From Pseudodesulfovibrio hydrargyri (GTDB lineage: Bacteria > Desulfobacterota > Desulfovibrionia > Desulfovibrionales > Desulfovibrionaceae): a stretch of DNA of 64,000 nt. The stretch covers positions 1,106,937 through 1,170,936 of the forward strand of contig NZ_LKAQ01000004.1 in the NCBI RefSeq assembly GCF_001874525.1, given 5' to 3'. Positions 15,879 through 24,384 of this stretch are shown here, in pieces. The notes beneath the pieces are model-generated. The model searched no databases. It was not told the origin of the DNA and saw nothing but the letters and a program-made list of their open reading frames with translations. Position numbers and translations under genes: made by a program. The stretch's first letter is position 1. Each line of letters starts with the position of its first letter.

Positions 15879-16738
15879 AGGATTTCCCCCATGGCCCGGG
15901 AGAGCGCCTGCGGGATGTGCGGGATCAGCTCGCCGATCTGCGAGGCCGGGGTGGGGCGGGCGGCCTCGCCCGCGTACCGGTTGGCCTGGGCGGCCACGTG
16001 CGCGGCCTTGGGCGCGGACAGCCCGGCCGCCATCAGGGCGCAGGCCATGCCCGTGACCGTGTCGCCCGTGCCGCCCATGGCCTCCATGGCCTCCACGGAC
16101 GGTTTGGTCACCTCGGCCAGGACCCCGGTGCGGTCCGCGACGCGGTCCACGCGCCCCTTGACCAGCAGGCAGCGGGCCGCGTTGTCGTGGTCGTAGGCGC
16201 GGTTGATCAGTTCCGGCACCCGGTCCTCGTCCTGGAGAATGAAGCCCCGTGTATAGAAGGGGTGCGGCGCGGCCTCGTCGGCCAGGAAGGCCAGCTCCCC
16301 GGCGTCGGGCGTGAACAGGGCGTATTCCCCGGCGTAGCCGCTCATCTTGGCCGCGTACATGAACCCGGCGTCCGCCACCAGGGCGGGCGGCCCGGCCATG
16401 GACTGGGCCGCCATGAGCACGCGGTTGTGCCAGTCCACGTCGGGCTGGAGATAGTGGAAGGCCAGGACCGCGCAGCGCCGCGCGGGCAGGACCTCGACCA
16501 GGCGGCGGTACAACTCGCGGCTGCCGTTGCCCAGTCCCTCGTCGCCCGCCAGCAGGGCGTGGGGCGGGTTGGCCCCGAGAAAGTCGCAGGTGACGGCCGC
16601 CGCGGCCAGCAGGGCCGGGGTGCCCCGGTCCGGGGCCAGGGCGCGGCCGCCCACCGTGAGTCCGTCGCCCGCCACCTCCGCCAGGGCGTCCAGCACGGGC
16701 ACGGCCGGGTCAGGTATGGTCCCGACTACGATGAGCAT
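15875..16738 (-). CDS. GGTGD-motif kinase-like protein (NAD(P)HX dehydratase-like)
   Basis: 287 residues from the ATG giving MLIVVGTIPD, overlapping the DUF3343 gene by 13 bp. The C-terminal AMGGTGDTVTGMACALMAAG segment matches the anion-hole/ATP-binding signature of YjeF-C (ADP-dependent NAD(P)H-hydrate dehydratase) and ribokinase-like proteins. The central FTPDAGELAFLADE fits the same fold (compare LTPHxGE). Position in a selenium-type operon suggests a specialised role rather than general repair. The YjeF N-terminal epimerase domain is absent. Confidence 0.65.
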   Translation of the reverse strand: MLIVVGTIPDPAVPVLDALAEVAGDGLTVGGRALAPDRGTPALLAAAAVTCDFLGANPPHALLAGDEGLGNGSRELYRRLVEVLPARRCAVLAFHYLQPDVDWHNRVLMAAQSMAGPPALVADAGFMYAAKMSGYAGEYALFTPDAGELAFLADEAAPHPFYTRGFILQDEDRVPELINRAYDHDNAARCLLVKGRVDRVADRTGVLAEVTKPSVEAMEAMGGTGDTVTGMACALMAAGLSAPKAAHVAAQANRYAGEAARPTPASQIGELIPHIPQALSRAMGEIL

Positions 16739-17277
16739 AACCGCACCATCTCGGCATGGGCCAGCTCCAGGGCGTAGCCGCACAAGGTGTGGCCTATCTC
16801 CCGGGGGGCCGGTGCCTCGTCCAGGGTGCGGCCGATGAGCCGGGCCGCGATGTACGGCACGTCCGGGCAGCCGCCGCCGGACACGTTGACGATGGTCCGG
16901 GTCTTCTTGTCCACGGTCAGCTTCATGTTGGCCGCGCGGACCATGAGGTGGTCGCCGAAATCCTTGACCTGGAAGAGGTCCACAGGCGAGAGCAGGGGGC
17001 CGGTCACGGGCACGCTCTCCAGCGGCGCGGTCCCGGCCTCGTCAAGGATGCGCAGGATGTCGAGCTTTTCCATGAGCGGGAACTCCACCACCAGGTCGCA
17101 GCCCCGCTGGATCTCCGGGGGCGGGCCCATGACCCGGATCTCCCGGCCCGACTCCTTGAGCAGCCTCTCGGCCCGAATGACCTCGCTGGTATGCTCGAAC
17201 ACGAGCAGCCCCCGGTCCGCGCGCCCGGAAGCGGGCGGACCGGAAGCCTTTCTTTTGAACAGGTTGGCCAGGGCCAA
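16726..17277 (-). CDS. DUF3343 domain protein
   Basis: 183 residues, TTG start 2 bp after the tusA-like stop. The first ~30 residues are basic. A DUF3343 domain follows (RGLLVFEHTSEVIRAERLLKE, then VMGPPPEIQRGCD and the LRILDEAGT end). A C-terminal half reads TRTIVNVSGGGCPDVPYIA with a single conspicuous Cys. DUF3343 is associated with SelD/YedE/TusA selenium loci; a sulfur- or selenium-carrier role is inferred only. A weak ribosome site leaves the exact start open. Confidence 0.75.
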   Translation of the reverse strand: MALANLFKRKASGPPASGRADRGLLVFEHTSEVIRAERLLKESGREIRVMGPPPEIQRGCDLVVEFPLMEKLDILRILDEAGTAPLESVPVTGPLLSPVDLFQVKDFGDHLMVRAANMKLTVDKKTRTIVNVSGGGCPDVPYIAARLIGRTLDEAPAPREIGHTLCGYALELAHAEMVRLCSS

Positions 17278-17279
17278 GC

Positions 17280-17498
17280 CTAGCCCCCGAGCAGTTTCAG
17301 GCGGTATTCGCCGCCTTCCTCGGAGATGGAATCCACCTTCCAGCCCTTGCCCTGGGCGGCGCGGGCCACGTTTTCCTTGGACGCTTCGGTGTCCACCAGG
17401 ACCTCGAGTTCGCCCGTGCCCATGGCCGCGATCTTGGCCAGGGTATCCAGTACCGGTTGGGGGCAGGACAGGCCCCGCGCGTCGACTAATTCACTCAT
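17280..17498 (-). CDS. TusA/SirA/YedF-family carrier protein
   Basis: 72 residues with the family hallmark ARGLSCPQPVLDTLAKI: the CPxP cysteine at residue 12 carries persulfide (or selenium) and the alpha/beta sandwich follows through EVLVDTEASKENV. TusA relays sulfur in tRNA thiolation, while YedF-type paralogs beside YedE are linked to selenium. The neighbours (yedE 9 bp upstream, DUF3343 downstream) favour the selenium role here. Confidence 0.88.
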   Translation of the reverse strand: MSELVDARGLSCPQPVLDTLAKIAAMGTGELEVLVDTEASKENVARAAQGKGWKVDSISEEGGEYRLKLLGG

Positions 17499-17507
17499 GC
17501 CGTCCCC

Positions 17508-18593
17508 CTATGCCGTTTTCTTGCGCATGGTAAAACCGATGAACAGGCAGACCGCCAGGCCGATGAAGACCGCCGCGATACCGTGCGGGCCCACGCCCTT
17601 GGGCGAACTGGCCAACCCGAAGTTGTGGGAGAAACCCGCTCCCACGATCATGCCGAGCACGAACACGGCCGCGTCGCCGTCTCCCTCGCCCGCCATGAAC
17701 AGCTGGCGGCCCGGGCAGCCGCCGGCCAGGGCGAAGCACAGTCCGGCCAGGACCATGCCCATGAAGTTCCACAGGCCCTGGGTGTGGGCCACGGGCTGGT
17801 TGGCGAAGCCCATGTGGAACTGGCCCAGGATCAGGTTGACCGCGAAGGCGGCCACCAGCAGGGCGATCACGCCCGAGAGCAGGTGGACCTGCTTGAACAG
17901 GATCAGGTCGCGGAAGGCCCCCATGGTGCAGAACCGGCTGCGCTGGGCCAGGGTGCCGACCAGCAGGCCCACGGCCAGCGAGACGAACAGGGGCGCGTGC
18001 ATGGCCCCGGGGCCCTTGAGGCTGTAGAAGAGCACCCCGGACTTGGCCTCGTCGGCCACCTGCGGGTAGATGAACATGAGCGCCAGGAATCCGGCCATGA
18101 TCAGGGGCATGACCACTCCCACGGACGGGTAGGTCTTCTGAGCCCGGCCCAGGTTGTACCCCTGGCGGAAGAACAGGGTGCCGATGCCGATGCCGACGAT
18201 GAGCCCGGCGATGCCGAACAGGGCGTTCAGGTCGCCGCCTGCCAGGCGCAGGATGGCCCGCCAGGGGCAGCCCAGGAAGACCAGGGCCCCGATCATGGCG
18301 AACACGCCGAGCACGAAGCGGACGATGGGCGCGGAACCGGCCCTGGGCCGGAAGTCGCGGCCCATGAAGGCCGCGCCCAGCGCGCCGAGCACGAAGCCGA
18401 TTATCTCGGGGCGCATGTACTGGACCACGCCCGCCCGGTGCAGTCCCACGGCACCGGCGATGTCCCGTTCGAAACAGGCCACGCAGATGCCCATGTTCCC
18501 GGGGTTGCCCAGATATTGCAGCAACGCGGCCAGGCAGCCGATGACGAGCCCGACGGAAATGATCCCTTTCCGAGAGGCGAAAAAGTTGGTCAT
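17508..18593 (-). CDS. yedE: YedE-family selenium-metabolism membrane protein
   Basis: 361 residues, 9-10 membrane helices, two YeeE/YedE-type halves. Conserved cysteines lie in GICVACFERD (N-terminus), FLGCPWRAI, RSRFCTMGAFRD and AGGCPGRQ, the usual thiol path of this transporter family. YedE is thought to import a selenium or sulfur species for the selenophosphate route. The start ATG follows an exact AGGAGGT; an upstream open extension is rejected as it has no such site. First gene of a five-gene operon; two phased direct repeats lie just upstream. Confidence 0.9.
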   Translation of the reverse strand: MTNFFASRKGIISVGLVIGCLAALLQYLGNPGNMGICVACFERDIAGAVGLHRAGVVQYMRPEIIGFVLGALGAAFMGRDFRPRAGSAPIVRFVLGVFAMIGALVFLGCPWRAILRLAGGDLNALFGIAGLIVGIGIGTLFFRQGYNLGRAQKTYPSVGVVMPLIMAGFLALMFIYPQVADEAKSGVLFYSLKGPGAMHAPLFVSLAVGLLVGTLAQRSRFCTMGAFRDLILFKQVHLLSGVIALLVAAFAVNLILGQFHMGFANQPVAHTQGLWNFMGMVLAGLCFALAGGCPGRQLFMAGEGDGDAAVFVLGMIVGAGFSHNFGLASSPKGVGPHGIAAVFIGLAVCLFIGFTMRKKTA

Positions 18594-18612
18594 ACCTCCT
18601 CCTTGAGTAAAA

Positions 18613-18652
18613 AGCGGACTTTCCCCCAATAAAGAGCAGACCTTCCCCCAAT
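18613..18652 (-). promoter_or_regulatory. Two phased 18-bp direct repeats before yedE
   Basis: AGCGGACTTTCCCCCAAT (18613-18630) and AGCAGACCTTCCCCCAAT (18635-18652) match at 16 of 18 positions. Their starts are 22 bp apart, close to two helical turns, and they lie 20-59 bp upstream of the yedE start codon. This layout suggests a dimeric or cooperative regulator binding site in the promoter or leader. Confidence 0.55.
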
Positions 18653-18805
18653 TCCGATACGAAACATAGAGGAATACAACCGCCTGAACCAATTCTTTCT
18701 ATATACTCTCGCTTTTGCACTCATAGATTTTGTGAATACAAAGCCGCGCAAACCATGGCGGACAGGGATGCGATACAGGAGGAAGGCGGAAGGGGAGGCG
18801 GGCGG

Positions 18806-19744
18806 CTACTTTTCGATATCGGACAGGGTCTGGCGGAAGGCCTCGACCTGCGGGCCGCCCAGGGACACGGCCTTGCGTGCGGCCGCAAGGGCCTCGTCGC
18901 GGCACCCCAGTTCGTTCAGGACAAAGGCCAGGTTGTTGAAGGCGATGCCGCTGTCCGGTTTGACCTCGGCGGCCTTGCGGAAGGCTTCGGCCGCGCCCTG
19001 CGCGTTGCCCAGGGAGTAGCGGGCGTTGCCCAGGCCGATCCAGGCGTCGTGGCTCTGGGGCCAGCGGCCCGTGGCGGTGGCGTAGGCCTGTTCGGCCCCG
19101 GCCCATTGCTTGGCCCGCTCCAGCCCAACGGCCCCGTCCAGCCACTCCTTTTCCCGGGCCGTGGCGGGCAGGCGCGAGGGCGGCAGGACCAGAAGCCCCC
19201 AGAAGTCCGGGCCCCAGGTGTTCTCGAAAACCCGCCACGGGCTGCGCTTGGACCGGATCGTGCCCGAGTTGAGCAGGACCTCGCCGGTGCCGTTGTCCAG
19301 TCCGGTGACCACGGCGTAGTGCCAGACCGGGTACCAGGACAGGGCGAGGTTCTGCAGGACGATGACCGGATTGCCCGCGCCTATCTCGGCGGACAGCCGG
19401 TCCGCACCGTGGATGACGTAGGCCATGCGCCCGTGGCGGCGGGCGGCGGTGATCATGTCGGGCTGGATGCTGCCCTTGCTCGCCGGGGTGTAGACCTCGG
19501 CGGTCAGGTCCTCGGGCGCAACCGGGACCCCGCTCCAGGTCATGGTCATGGCCAGGGCGGCCGGGCCGCACTGGTACTCCTCCTGGGGGTAGAAGGGCAC
19601 GTCGTGCACGCGGGTCAGTTCCGCGCCCGTGGGCGAGGGCGGCATGACGCCGCCGTACAGGCTGCAGCCCGATCCCAGGGCCAGGAGGAGCAGGGCGAGA
19701 CAGGCGGCGGCCAGGCGGCCGCCGCCCCGTGTGATGCGGTGCAT
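18806..19744 (-). CDS. PA2778-family C39-like cysteine peptidase with TPRs
   Basis: 312 residues. A signal peptide ends in the lipobox LGSGC, so it is probably a lipoprotein. A C39-like papain fold follows: YQCGPAALAM holds the candidate catalytic Cys near residue 59, and YPVWHYAVVTG the catalytic His. The C-terminal third has TPR repeats (DAWIGLGNARYSLGNAQGAAEAF and relatives). This is the PA2778 family, almost always beside a PA2779 gene, as here 10-11 bp upstream. The substrate is unknown. Confidence 0.88.
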   Translation of the reverse strand: MHRITRGGGRLAAACLALLLLALGSGCSLYGGVMPPSPTGAELTRVHDVPFYPQEEYQCGPAALAMTMTWSGVPVAPEDLTAEVYTPASKGSIQPDMITAARRHGRMAYVIHGADRLSAEIGAGNPVIVLQNLALSWYPVWHYAVVTGLDNGTGEVLLNSGTIRSKRSPWRVFENTWGPDFWGLLVLPPSRLPATAREKEWLDGAVGLERAKQWAGAEQAYATATGRWPQSHDAWIGLGNARYSLGNAQGAAEAFRKAAEVKPDSGIAFNNLAFVLNELGCRDEALAAARKAVSLGGPQVEAFRQTLSDIEK

Positions 19745-19754
19745 TGAGTTTCGG

Positions 19755-20156
19755 CTACCGGGCCTTTTTCACGAACGGGAAGACGTCCGTGGCTCCGGCC
19801 ATGTCCGTGATGAGCAGGATGATGAAGACCAGGAGCACGGCCCCGATGACCACGCCGAAGGCGCCGCCGCCCGCGGGCATGTCGTTCATGCGCTCCGCGA
19901 TCTGGTTGACCTCGGCGTCGGACAAAGCGTTGACGCGCTGCTCGACTTCGGCCACGGACAACCCCTTGCTCTGCAGGACCTGGCGCACGTCTTCGCGCTG
20001 CAGCTGGGCCAGGACCATGGCGCGGTTGTCCGCGCTGCGGCTGGCCGCCAGGGCCGACTCGGTGGAGACGAGCCCGGCACGGGCGGAAGCGACGTTCAGG
20101 ACGAGCAGGGAAAAGACCACGACCAGGCAGACGATTCTGCTGAATTTATTGCACAT
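19755..20156 (-). CDS. PA2779-family protein
   Basis: 133 residues: signal peptide, a helical middle with REDVRQVLQSKGLSVAEVEQRVNALSD type text, then a Gly-rich membrane helix (GVVIGAVLLVFIILLITD) and a short basic end. This is the PA2779 family, whose partner is the PA2778 peptidase encoded immediately downstream. GGAGG precedes the chosen ATG. A membrane-anchored partner or substrate role is likely but unproven. Confidence 0.85.
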   Translation of the reverse strand: MCNKFSRIVCLVVVFSLLVLNVASARAGLVSTESALAASRSADNRAMVLAQLQREDVRQVLQSKGLSVAEVEQRVNALSDAEVNQIAERMNDMPAGGGAFGVVIGAVLLVFIILLITDMAGATDVFPFVKKAR

Positions 20157-20308
20157 TTTAAGAGTTCCTCCGGATTGTCGTTTTTCTCGGACGGACGGGT
20201 TATAACGCACTGCGGACCGTACGGCAAACCCCTGGCCGCTTTTTGCACATGAAGTCCGGTCCTCGATGGGCCTTGACACCGCCCGCCCCTGTCCTGCAAG
20301 GAACGCCC

Positions 20309-21349
20309 ATGCACAATCTTATCGAGCTGAACAAGAATGACCTCGAGGCCTTTGTGGCCGAGGACCTGAAGGAACCCCGCTACCGGGCCGAGCAGATCTG
20401 GCAGTGGCTGTGGCAGAAGCGCGTGCGCGACGTGGAGGCCATGACCAACCTGTCCAAGCCCCTGCGCGAGAAGCTGGCCGCCATGGCGGACATCGTCTGG
20501 CCGGAAATCGCCCGCGTGGCCGAGAGCCGGGACGGGACCATCAAGTTCCTGCTTCGGCTGGCCGACGGCAAGCTCATCGAGACCGTGCTCATCCCCATGC
20601 AGGACCGCTACTCCCAGTGCCTGTCCACCCAGGTGGGCTGCGCCATGGCCTGCACCTTCTGCAACACCGGCAAGCTCGGCTTCGAGCGCAACCTGACCTA
20701 CGGCGAGATCATGGGGCAGATACTGGTGGCACGGCAGTATTTGGCCGACCGGTCCATGAACGAGCTCAAGAACCTCGTGTTCATGGGCATGGGCGAGCCG
20801 CTGCTCAACCTGGACACCCTGATCAAGGTTCTGACCGACCTGCCGTGCGAGCGCGGCCTGTCCCTGTCCTGGCGGCGGTCCATGGTTTCCACCGTGGGCT
20901 TCCCGGACAAGCTCAAGATTCTGGGCGACCTGGAGATCGCCCTGCCGGCCATCTCCCTGCACGCGCCCACCCAGGACCTGCGCGCCAGGATCATGCCCAA
21001 GGCCGCGAAGGTCCACCTGGACGACCTCATGGCCGCCCTGGCCGCTTATCCCATGCGCCCGCGCGAGCGGATCACCTTCGAGTACCTGCTGCTCAAGGAC
21101 GTCAACGACTCCATGGAGCACGCGGACCAGCTGGCCCGGCTCATCGACCGCAAGAAGGGCAAGATCAACCTCATCGCCTACAATGCCACCGAGGGCATGC
21201 CCTACGGCGCGCCCGACCGCGAACGGGTCGAGGCCTTTGAAAAGCGTCTGTGGGACCACGGCCTGACCGCCTTCATCCGCCGCTCAATGGGCGCGGACAT
21301 CAAGGCGGCCTGCGGCCAGCTCAAGGCCGAAAGCCTCGAACTGGAGTAG
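20309..21349 (+). CDS. rlmN: RlmN, 23S rRNA/tRNA A2503/A37 C2-methyltransferase
   Basis: 346 residues, normal length. A radical SAM CxxxCxxC motif reads CAMACTFC; the methyl-carrying Cys is near the C-terminus in KAACGQL, and GMGEPLLN is the SAM-binding GGEP-like turn. The enzyme methylates A2503 of 23S rRNA and A37 of some tRNAs. The start was set at MHNLIELNK, with AAGGAA upstream. It is divergent from the PA2779 gene. Confidence 0.96.
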   Translation: MHNLIELNKNDLEAFVAEDLKEPRYRAEQIWQWLWQKRVRDVEAMTNLSKPLREKLAAMADIVWPEIARVAESRDGTIKFLLRLADGKLIETVLIPMQDRYSQCLSTQVGCAMACTFCNTGKLGFERNLTYGEIMGQILVARQYLADRSMNELKNLVFMGMGEPLLNLDTLIKVLTDLPCERGLSLSWRRSMVSTVGFPDKLKILGDLEIALPAISLHAPTQDLRARIMPKAAKVHLDDLMAALAAYPMRPRERITFEYLLLKDVNDSMEHADQLARLIDRKKGKINLIAYNATEGMPYGAPDRERVEAFEKRLWDHGLTAFIRRSMGADIKAACGQLKAESLELE

Positions 21350-21351
21350 CC

Positions 21352-22158
21352 CTAGCGGTCCAGACCGTGCTTGCGCTTGAGGGAGTCCACCAATGCGGAG
21401 CGGTTCTTCAAAAAGCGGTCGAACTCCCGCATGACCAGGGGGCGCTTGATGGTCGACAGCCGGTAGGAACCGGTCGTGTGCGGCAGGCAGGGGTCGAGGA
21501 CCAGCTGGTCCGTGCGGTCCATGGCCGAGAGCAGGTGGCGGGCCGCCTCCACGTTGGCGTAGACGCCGTCCACCCGGCCCATGAGCCCCTTGCCCAGCAG
21601 CCCCGAGATGGAGGCGTTTTCCGATACCTTGACCGACTTGGGGTCGATGGGCGGGGTGAGCAGCCACGGCTTGAACCCGGCCAGGATGCCCAGGGTCTTG
21701 ATGGCCCCCATGCCCTTGCCCAGGTTTTCGGGCTTGACCAGGATGCCGTCCGTGTACGAGCAGACCGGATCGGAATAGATGATGTGCAACCCCTTGCGCC
21801 TGCCCGGGTGCCAGTCCGGGGAGTCCGGGAATTTCAGGTCCAGGGTGCGGGTCTCCAGGAACTCCTGGTACAGCCGCTTCACGGGCAGGGGCACATAGAC
21901 CATGGTGTAGCCGTATTCGATGGCGAATGAATCGAGCAGGTCGCGGGCATAGCCCTCGTAGTCGCCGTGTCGGAAGGAGCCGTAGGGCGGGTAGTCGATG
22001 CGCTCCACGCCCACGGCCAGCTCCACGGGCTCGGCCGGTGCCGGTCCGGCGCAGGGCAGCACCAGGGCGCAGGCAAGGAGCAGCGTCGCGGCCAGGTTCT
22101 TCAGGCGGCACGGGGCCGCGTTCCGTTTTGGGGGTCGTCTTGCGGGGTGTTTGGGCAT
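21352..22158 (-). CDS. Periplasmic solute-binding (PBPb-like) protein
   Basis: 268 residues: an Arg/Lys-rich start, a signal peptide with cleavage near AGPAPAEP, then a family-3 type binding domain (VERIDYPPYGSFRHGDYEGYARDL near the mature N-terminus). It resembles the orphan amino-acid-type binding proteins common in Desulfovibrio. No ABC permease or ATPase gene is nearby, so it may be a sensor or stand-alone scavenger. It is convergent with rlmN, two bases between their ends. Confidence 0.8.
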   Translation of the reverse strand: MPKHPARRPPKRNAAPCRLKNLAATLLLACALVLPCAGPAPAEPVELAVGVERIDYPPYGSFRHGDYEGYARDLLDSFAIEYGYTMVYVPLPVKRLYQEFLETRTLDLKFPDSPDWHPGRRKGLHIIYSDPVCSYTDGILVKPENLGKGMGAIKTLGILAGFKPWLLTPPIDPKSVKVSENASISGLLGKGLMGRVDGVYANVEAARHLLSAMDRTDQLVLDPCLPHTTGSYRLSTIKRPLVMREFDRFLKNRSALVDSLKRKHGLDR

Positions 22159-22380
22159 TCTCGTCGTCGTATCCTCGGCTCGGCTCCCTCGGGCCTGGGC
22201 AGCTGGATACCTTGTATTCGTCTTGGTGACAATGACCGGTTTCACCCGGTCGGATGGGCCGGCCTCGCGGTTCGGCCGCCGGGGAGGCCCGAAATACCGG
22301 GGTTGCCATACCCCCACTACATATGTATGGGTAGCGCCAGCCGCAGCGACACTGCGGACATCATATATCAGGAGTGCAGT

Positions 22381-22662
22381 ATGGCAGCCACCGTGGACGA
22401 AATCACCATCAACTATTCCGAAGACAACCAGCTCATCGTCAAGGAGCTGGACAAGGTCGTTCTTTCCAAGGGCGCCTGGACCACCATCGTGTTCCGCTAC
22501 CAGGAACTCAATCGCGCCAAGGGCGAGTACGGCCCGGACAAGTACACCATCCGCCGCTACCAGAAGGTGGACGGCACCTACCGCCCCAAGTCCAAGTTCA
22601 ACATCTCCTCCCAGGCCCAGGCCCAGAAGATCGTGGACGCCCTGGGCGGCTGGATCGACTAG
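22381..22662 (+). CDS. Small conserved protein, PC4-like fold suspected
   Basis: 93 residues, soluble and charged. The strand-rich middle (TIVFRYQELNRAK, DKYTIRRYQKVDG) and final helix (QAQAQKIVDALGGW) recall the YdbC/PC4 single-strand nucleic-acid binding fold, but this is only pattern resemblance. AGGAG precedes the ATG and a 10-bp palindrome TACATATGTA lies about 55 bp upstream. The nfo repair gene starts 16 bp downstream, so a DNA-linked role would be sensible. Confidence 0.7.
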   Translation: MAATVDEITINYSEDNQLIVKELDKVVLSKGAWTTIVFRYQELNRAKGEYGPDKYTIRRYQKVDGTYRPKSKFNISSQAQAQKIVDALGGWID

Positions 22663-22678
22663 CCGGGCGGATCGTCCC

Positions 22679-23524
22679 ATGTATTTGGGCTCGCACATGT
22701 CCATCGCCGGGGGCCTGCACATGGCCTTCGAGCGGATCATGCGGGTGGACGGCACGGCCCTGCAGATATTCACCCGCAACCAGCGGCAGTGGAAGGTCCC
22801 GGAACTGACCGAGTACGACGCGGAACTGTTCGCGGCGGCCCGGGCGCGGTGGGGCGACTACCCGGTGGCGGCCCACGATTCCTATCTGATCAATCTCGCA
22901 TCGAACAAGGAAGACCTGATCAAGCGCTCGGTCCTGGCCTTTGCCGAGGAACTCAGGCGCATCGAGACCCTGTCCATTCCGTATCTGGTCACCCACCCCG
23001 GCTCCCACCTGGGCGCCGGCGTCGAGGCGGGCATTGAGCGTTACGCCGCCAACCTGGACCGGGCCATCGAGCGGTCCGGCACCAGGCAGGGTATGATCCT
23101 GCTCGAGACCACCGCCGGGCAGGGCACCAACCTCGGGTCCACCTTCGAGGAGCTGGCGGCCATCATCGAGGCCTCGGCCCACCCGGACCGGCTCGGCGTG
23201 TGCTACGACACCTGCCACACCTTCGCCGCCGGTTACGACATCCGCACTCCGGAGACCTACGCGGCCACCTTCGAGACCTTCGACCGGGTCATCGGCCTTC
23301 CCCGTCTGAAGTTCTTCCACCTGAACGACACCAAGAACGAATTCGGTTCGCGCAAAGACCGGCACGAACTCGTCGGCCAGGGCGAGATCGGCGTGGAGGG
23401 TTTCCGCAACCTCATGCGCGACCCGCGCTTCGTGGACATCCCCAAGACCCTGGAGACCCCCAAGAAGGAGGACCTCCAGGACGACGTGCGCAGCCTGACG
23501 CTCTTGCGCGAACTGGCGAAATAG
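22679..23524 (+). CDS. nfo: Endonuclease IV (AP endonuclease)
   Basis: 281 residues, typical length. The Zn-binding xylose-isomerase-like barrel is visible as GSHMSIAGG at the N-terminus, VTHPGSHLG, ILLETTAGQGTN, VCYDTCHTFAAGYD and FHLNDTKNEFGSRKDRHE. It cleaves DNA 5' of abasic sites in base-excision repair. It directly follows the small PC4-like gene and likely shares its promoter. Confidence 0.95.
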   Translation: MYLGSHMSIAGGLHMAFERIMRVDGTALQIFTRNQRQWKVPELTEYDAELFAAARARWGDYPVAAHDSYLINLASNKEDLIKRSVLAFAEELRRIETLSIPYLVTHPGSHLGAGVEAGIERYAANLDRAIERSGTRQGMILLETTAGQGTNLGSTFEELAAIIEASAHPDRLGVCYDTCHTFAAGYDIRTPETYAATFETFDRVIGLPRLKFFHLNDTKNEFGSRKDRHELVGQGEIGVEGFRNLMRDPRFVDIPKTLETPKKEDLQDDVRSLTLLRELAK

Positions 23525-23570
23525 TCTTTCATACCCCGACCACCCGAACCCGAACCACACACCCGCCCAT

Positions 23571-23684
23571 CTCTCCTTGCGCGAAGCGCACCTAAAAAAT
23601 TTAGGAAAGGAGAGGGGATGGGGGTCCGGGGGAAGGGGAGAGGGACAACCCTTTTCAAAGGGTTTCCCTTTCCCCTTCCCCCGG
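23571..23684 (+). repeat. Hairpin-rich repeat variant in HAD leader
   Basis: Two hairpins: arms CTCTCCTT/AAGGAGAG enclosing CCTAAA/TTTAGG (23571-23613), then a long GC-rich stem-loop of about 57 bases (23627-23683) with arms CCGGGGGAAGGGG / CCCCTTCCCCCGG around ACCCTTT/AAAGGGT. GCCGCCGGAGGC follows, as in the other intergenic repeat copies, and doubles as the ribosome binding site of the HAD gene. Confidence 0.65.
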
Positions 23685-23700
23685 CCGCCGGAGGCTCCCC

Positions 23701-24366
23701 TTGAAACTCGACGCCATCATCTTCGACTTTGACGGTACGTTGGCCGACGTGCCCCTGGACTTCGACTTCATGAAGACCAAGATCGCGGCGCTCGGCGAGG
23801 TGTTCATGGACGAACGCCCGGTGCCGGACGGCACGCCCGCCCTGGAATGGCTGGAAAAGCTCTCCCGGCAGGTCATGGAGCGCGACCGGGCCGAGGGGCT
23901 GGAGTTCCTGTCGCGCGGGCGGCTGGTCATCGCGGCCATGGAGCTGGACGCGGCCCGCGACGGCTGCCTGTACGAGTTCACCCGGCCGGTGCTCGACGAC
24001 CTCGGGGCGCGCGGCGTGGCCACGGGCGTGATCTCCCGGAACATCTCGGCGGCCATCAAGAAGGTCTTCCCGGATATCGAGGACCATCTGCGGGTCTTCC
24101 TGCCCCGGGAGAGCTCGGACCGTCTCAAGCCTGACCCCGCCCATCTGCTCCGGGCGCTTCAATGCATCAATGTGCCGCCCGAACGGGCGCTCATGGTCGG
24201 CGACCACCCCATGGACGTGGAGACCGGCAAACGCGCCGGAACCCTGTCCGCGGGCGTGACCACCGGCCGCATCGAGGCTCAGGGCTTCGCGAGCCTCGAC
24301 CCGGACTTCGTGAGCACGGACGTGGCCGCGCTTATGAGCGAACTCAAGCGGCGCGGGCTGATCTGA
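23701..24366 (+). CDS. HAD-family hydrolase (phosphoglycolate phosphatase-like)
   Basis: 221 residues. HAD motif I is FDFDGTLAD at residues 8-16, with the conserved Asp nucleophile; motif III Lys lies in DRLKPDPAHLLRAL and motif IV in MVGDHPMDVETGKRAG. The small helical cap places it near the Gph/PgmB group; the substrate is not readable. The start is TTG with GGAGG six bases before it, right after a stable hairpin, which may limit translation. Confidence 0.85.
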   Translation: MKLDAIIFDFDGTLADVPLDFDFMKTKIAALGEVFMDERPVPDGTPALEWLEKLSRQVMERDRAEGLEFLSRGRLVIAAMELDAARDGCLYEFTRPVLDDLGARGVATGVISRNISAAIKKVFPDIEDHLRVFLPRESSDRLKPDPAHLLRALQCINVPPERALMVGDHPMDVETGKRAGTLSAGVTTGRIEAQGFASLDPDFVSTDVAALMSELKRRGLI

Positions 24367-24384
24367 GCGCTTTGTTCGGTGTGG

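Noticed and set aside
20096..21259. 387-codon minus-strand frame over rlmN
   Set aside because: Shadow of rlmN, which has the radical SAM motif and normal length on the plus strand.
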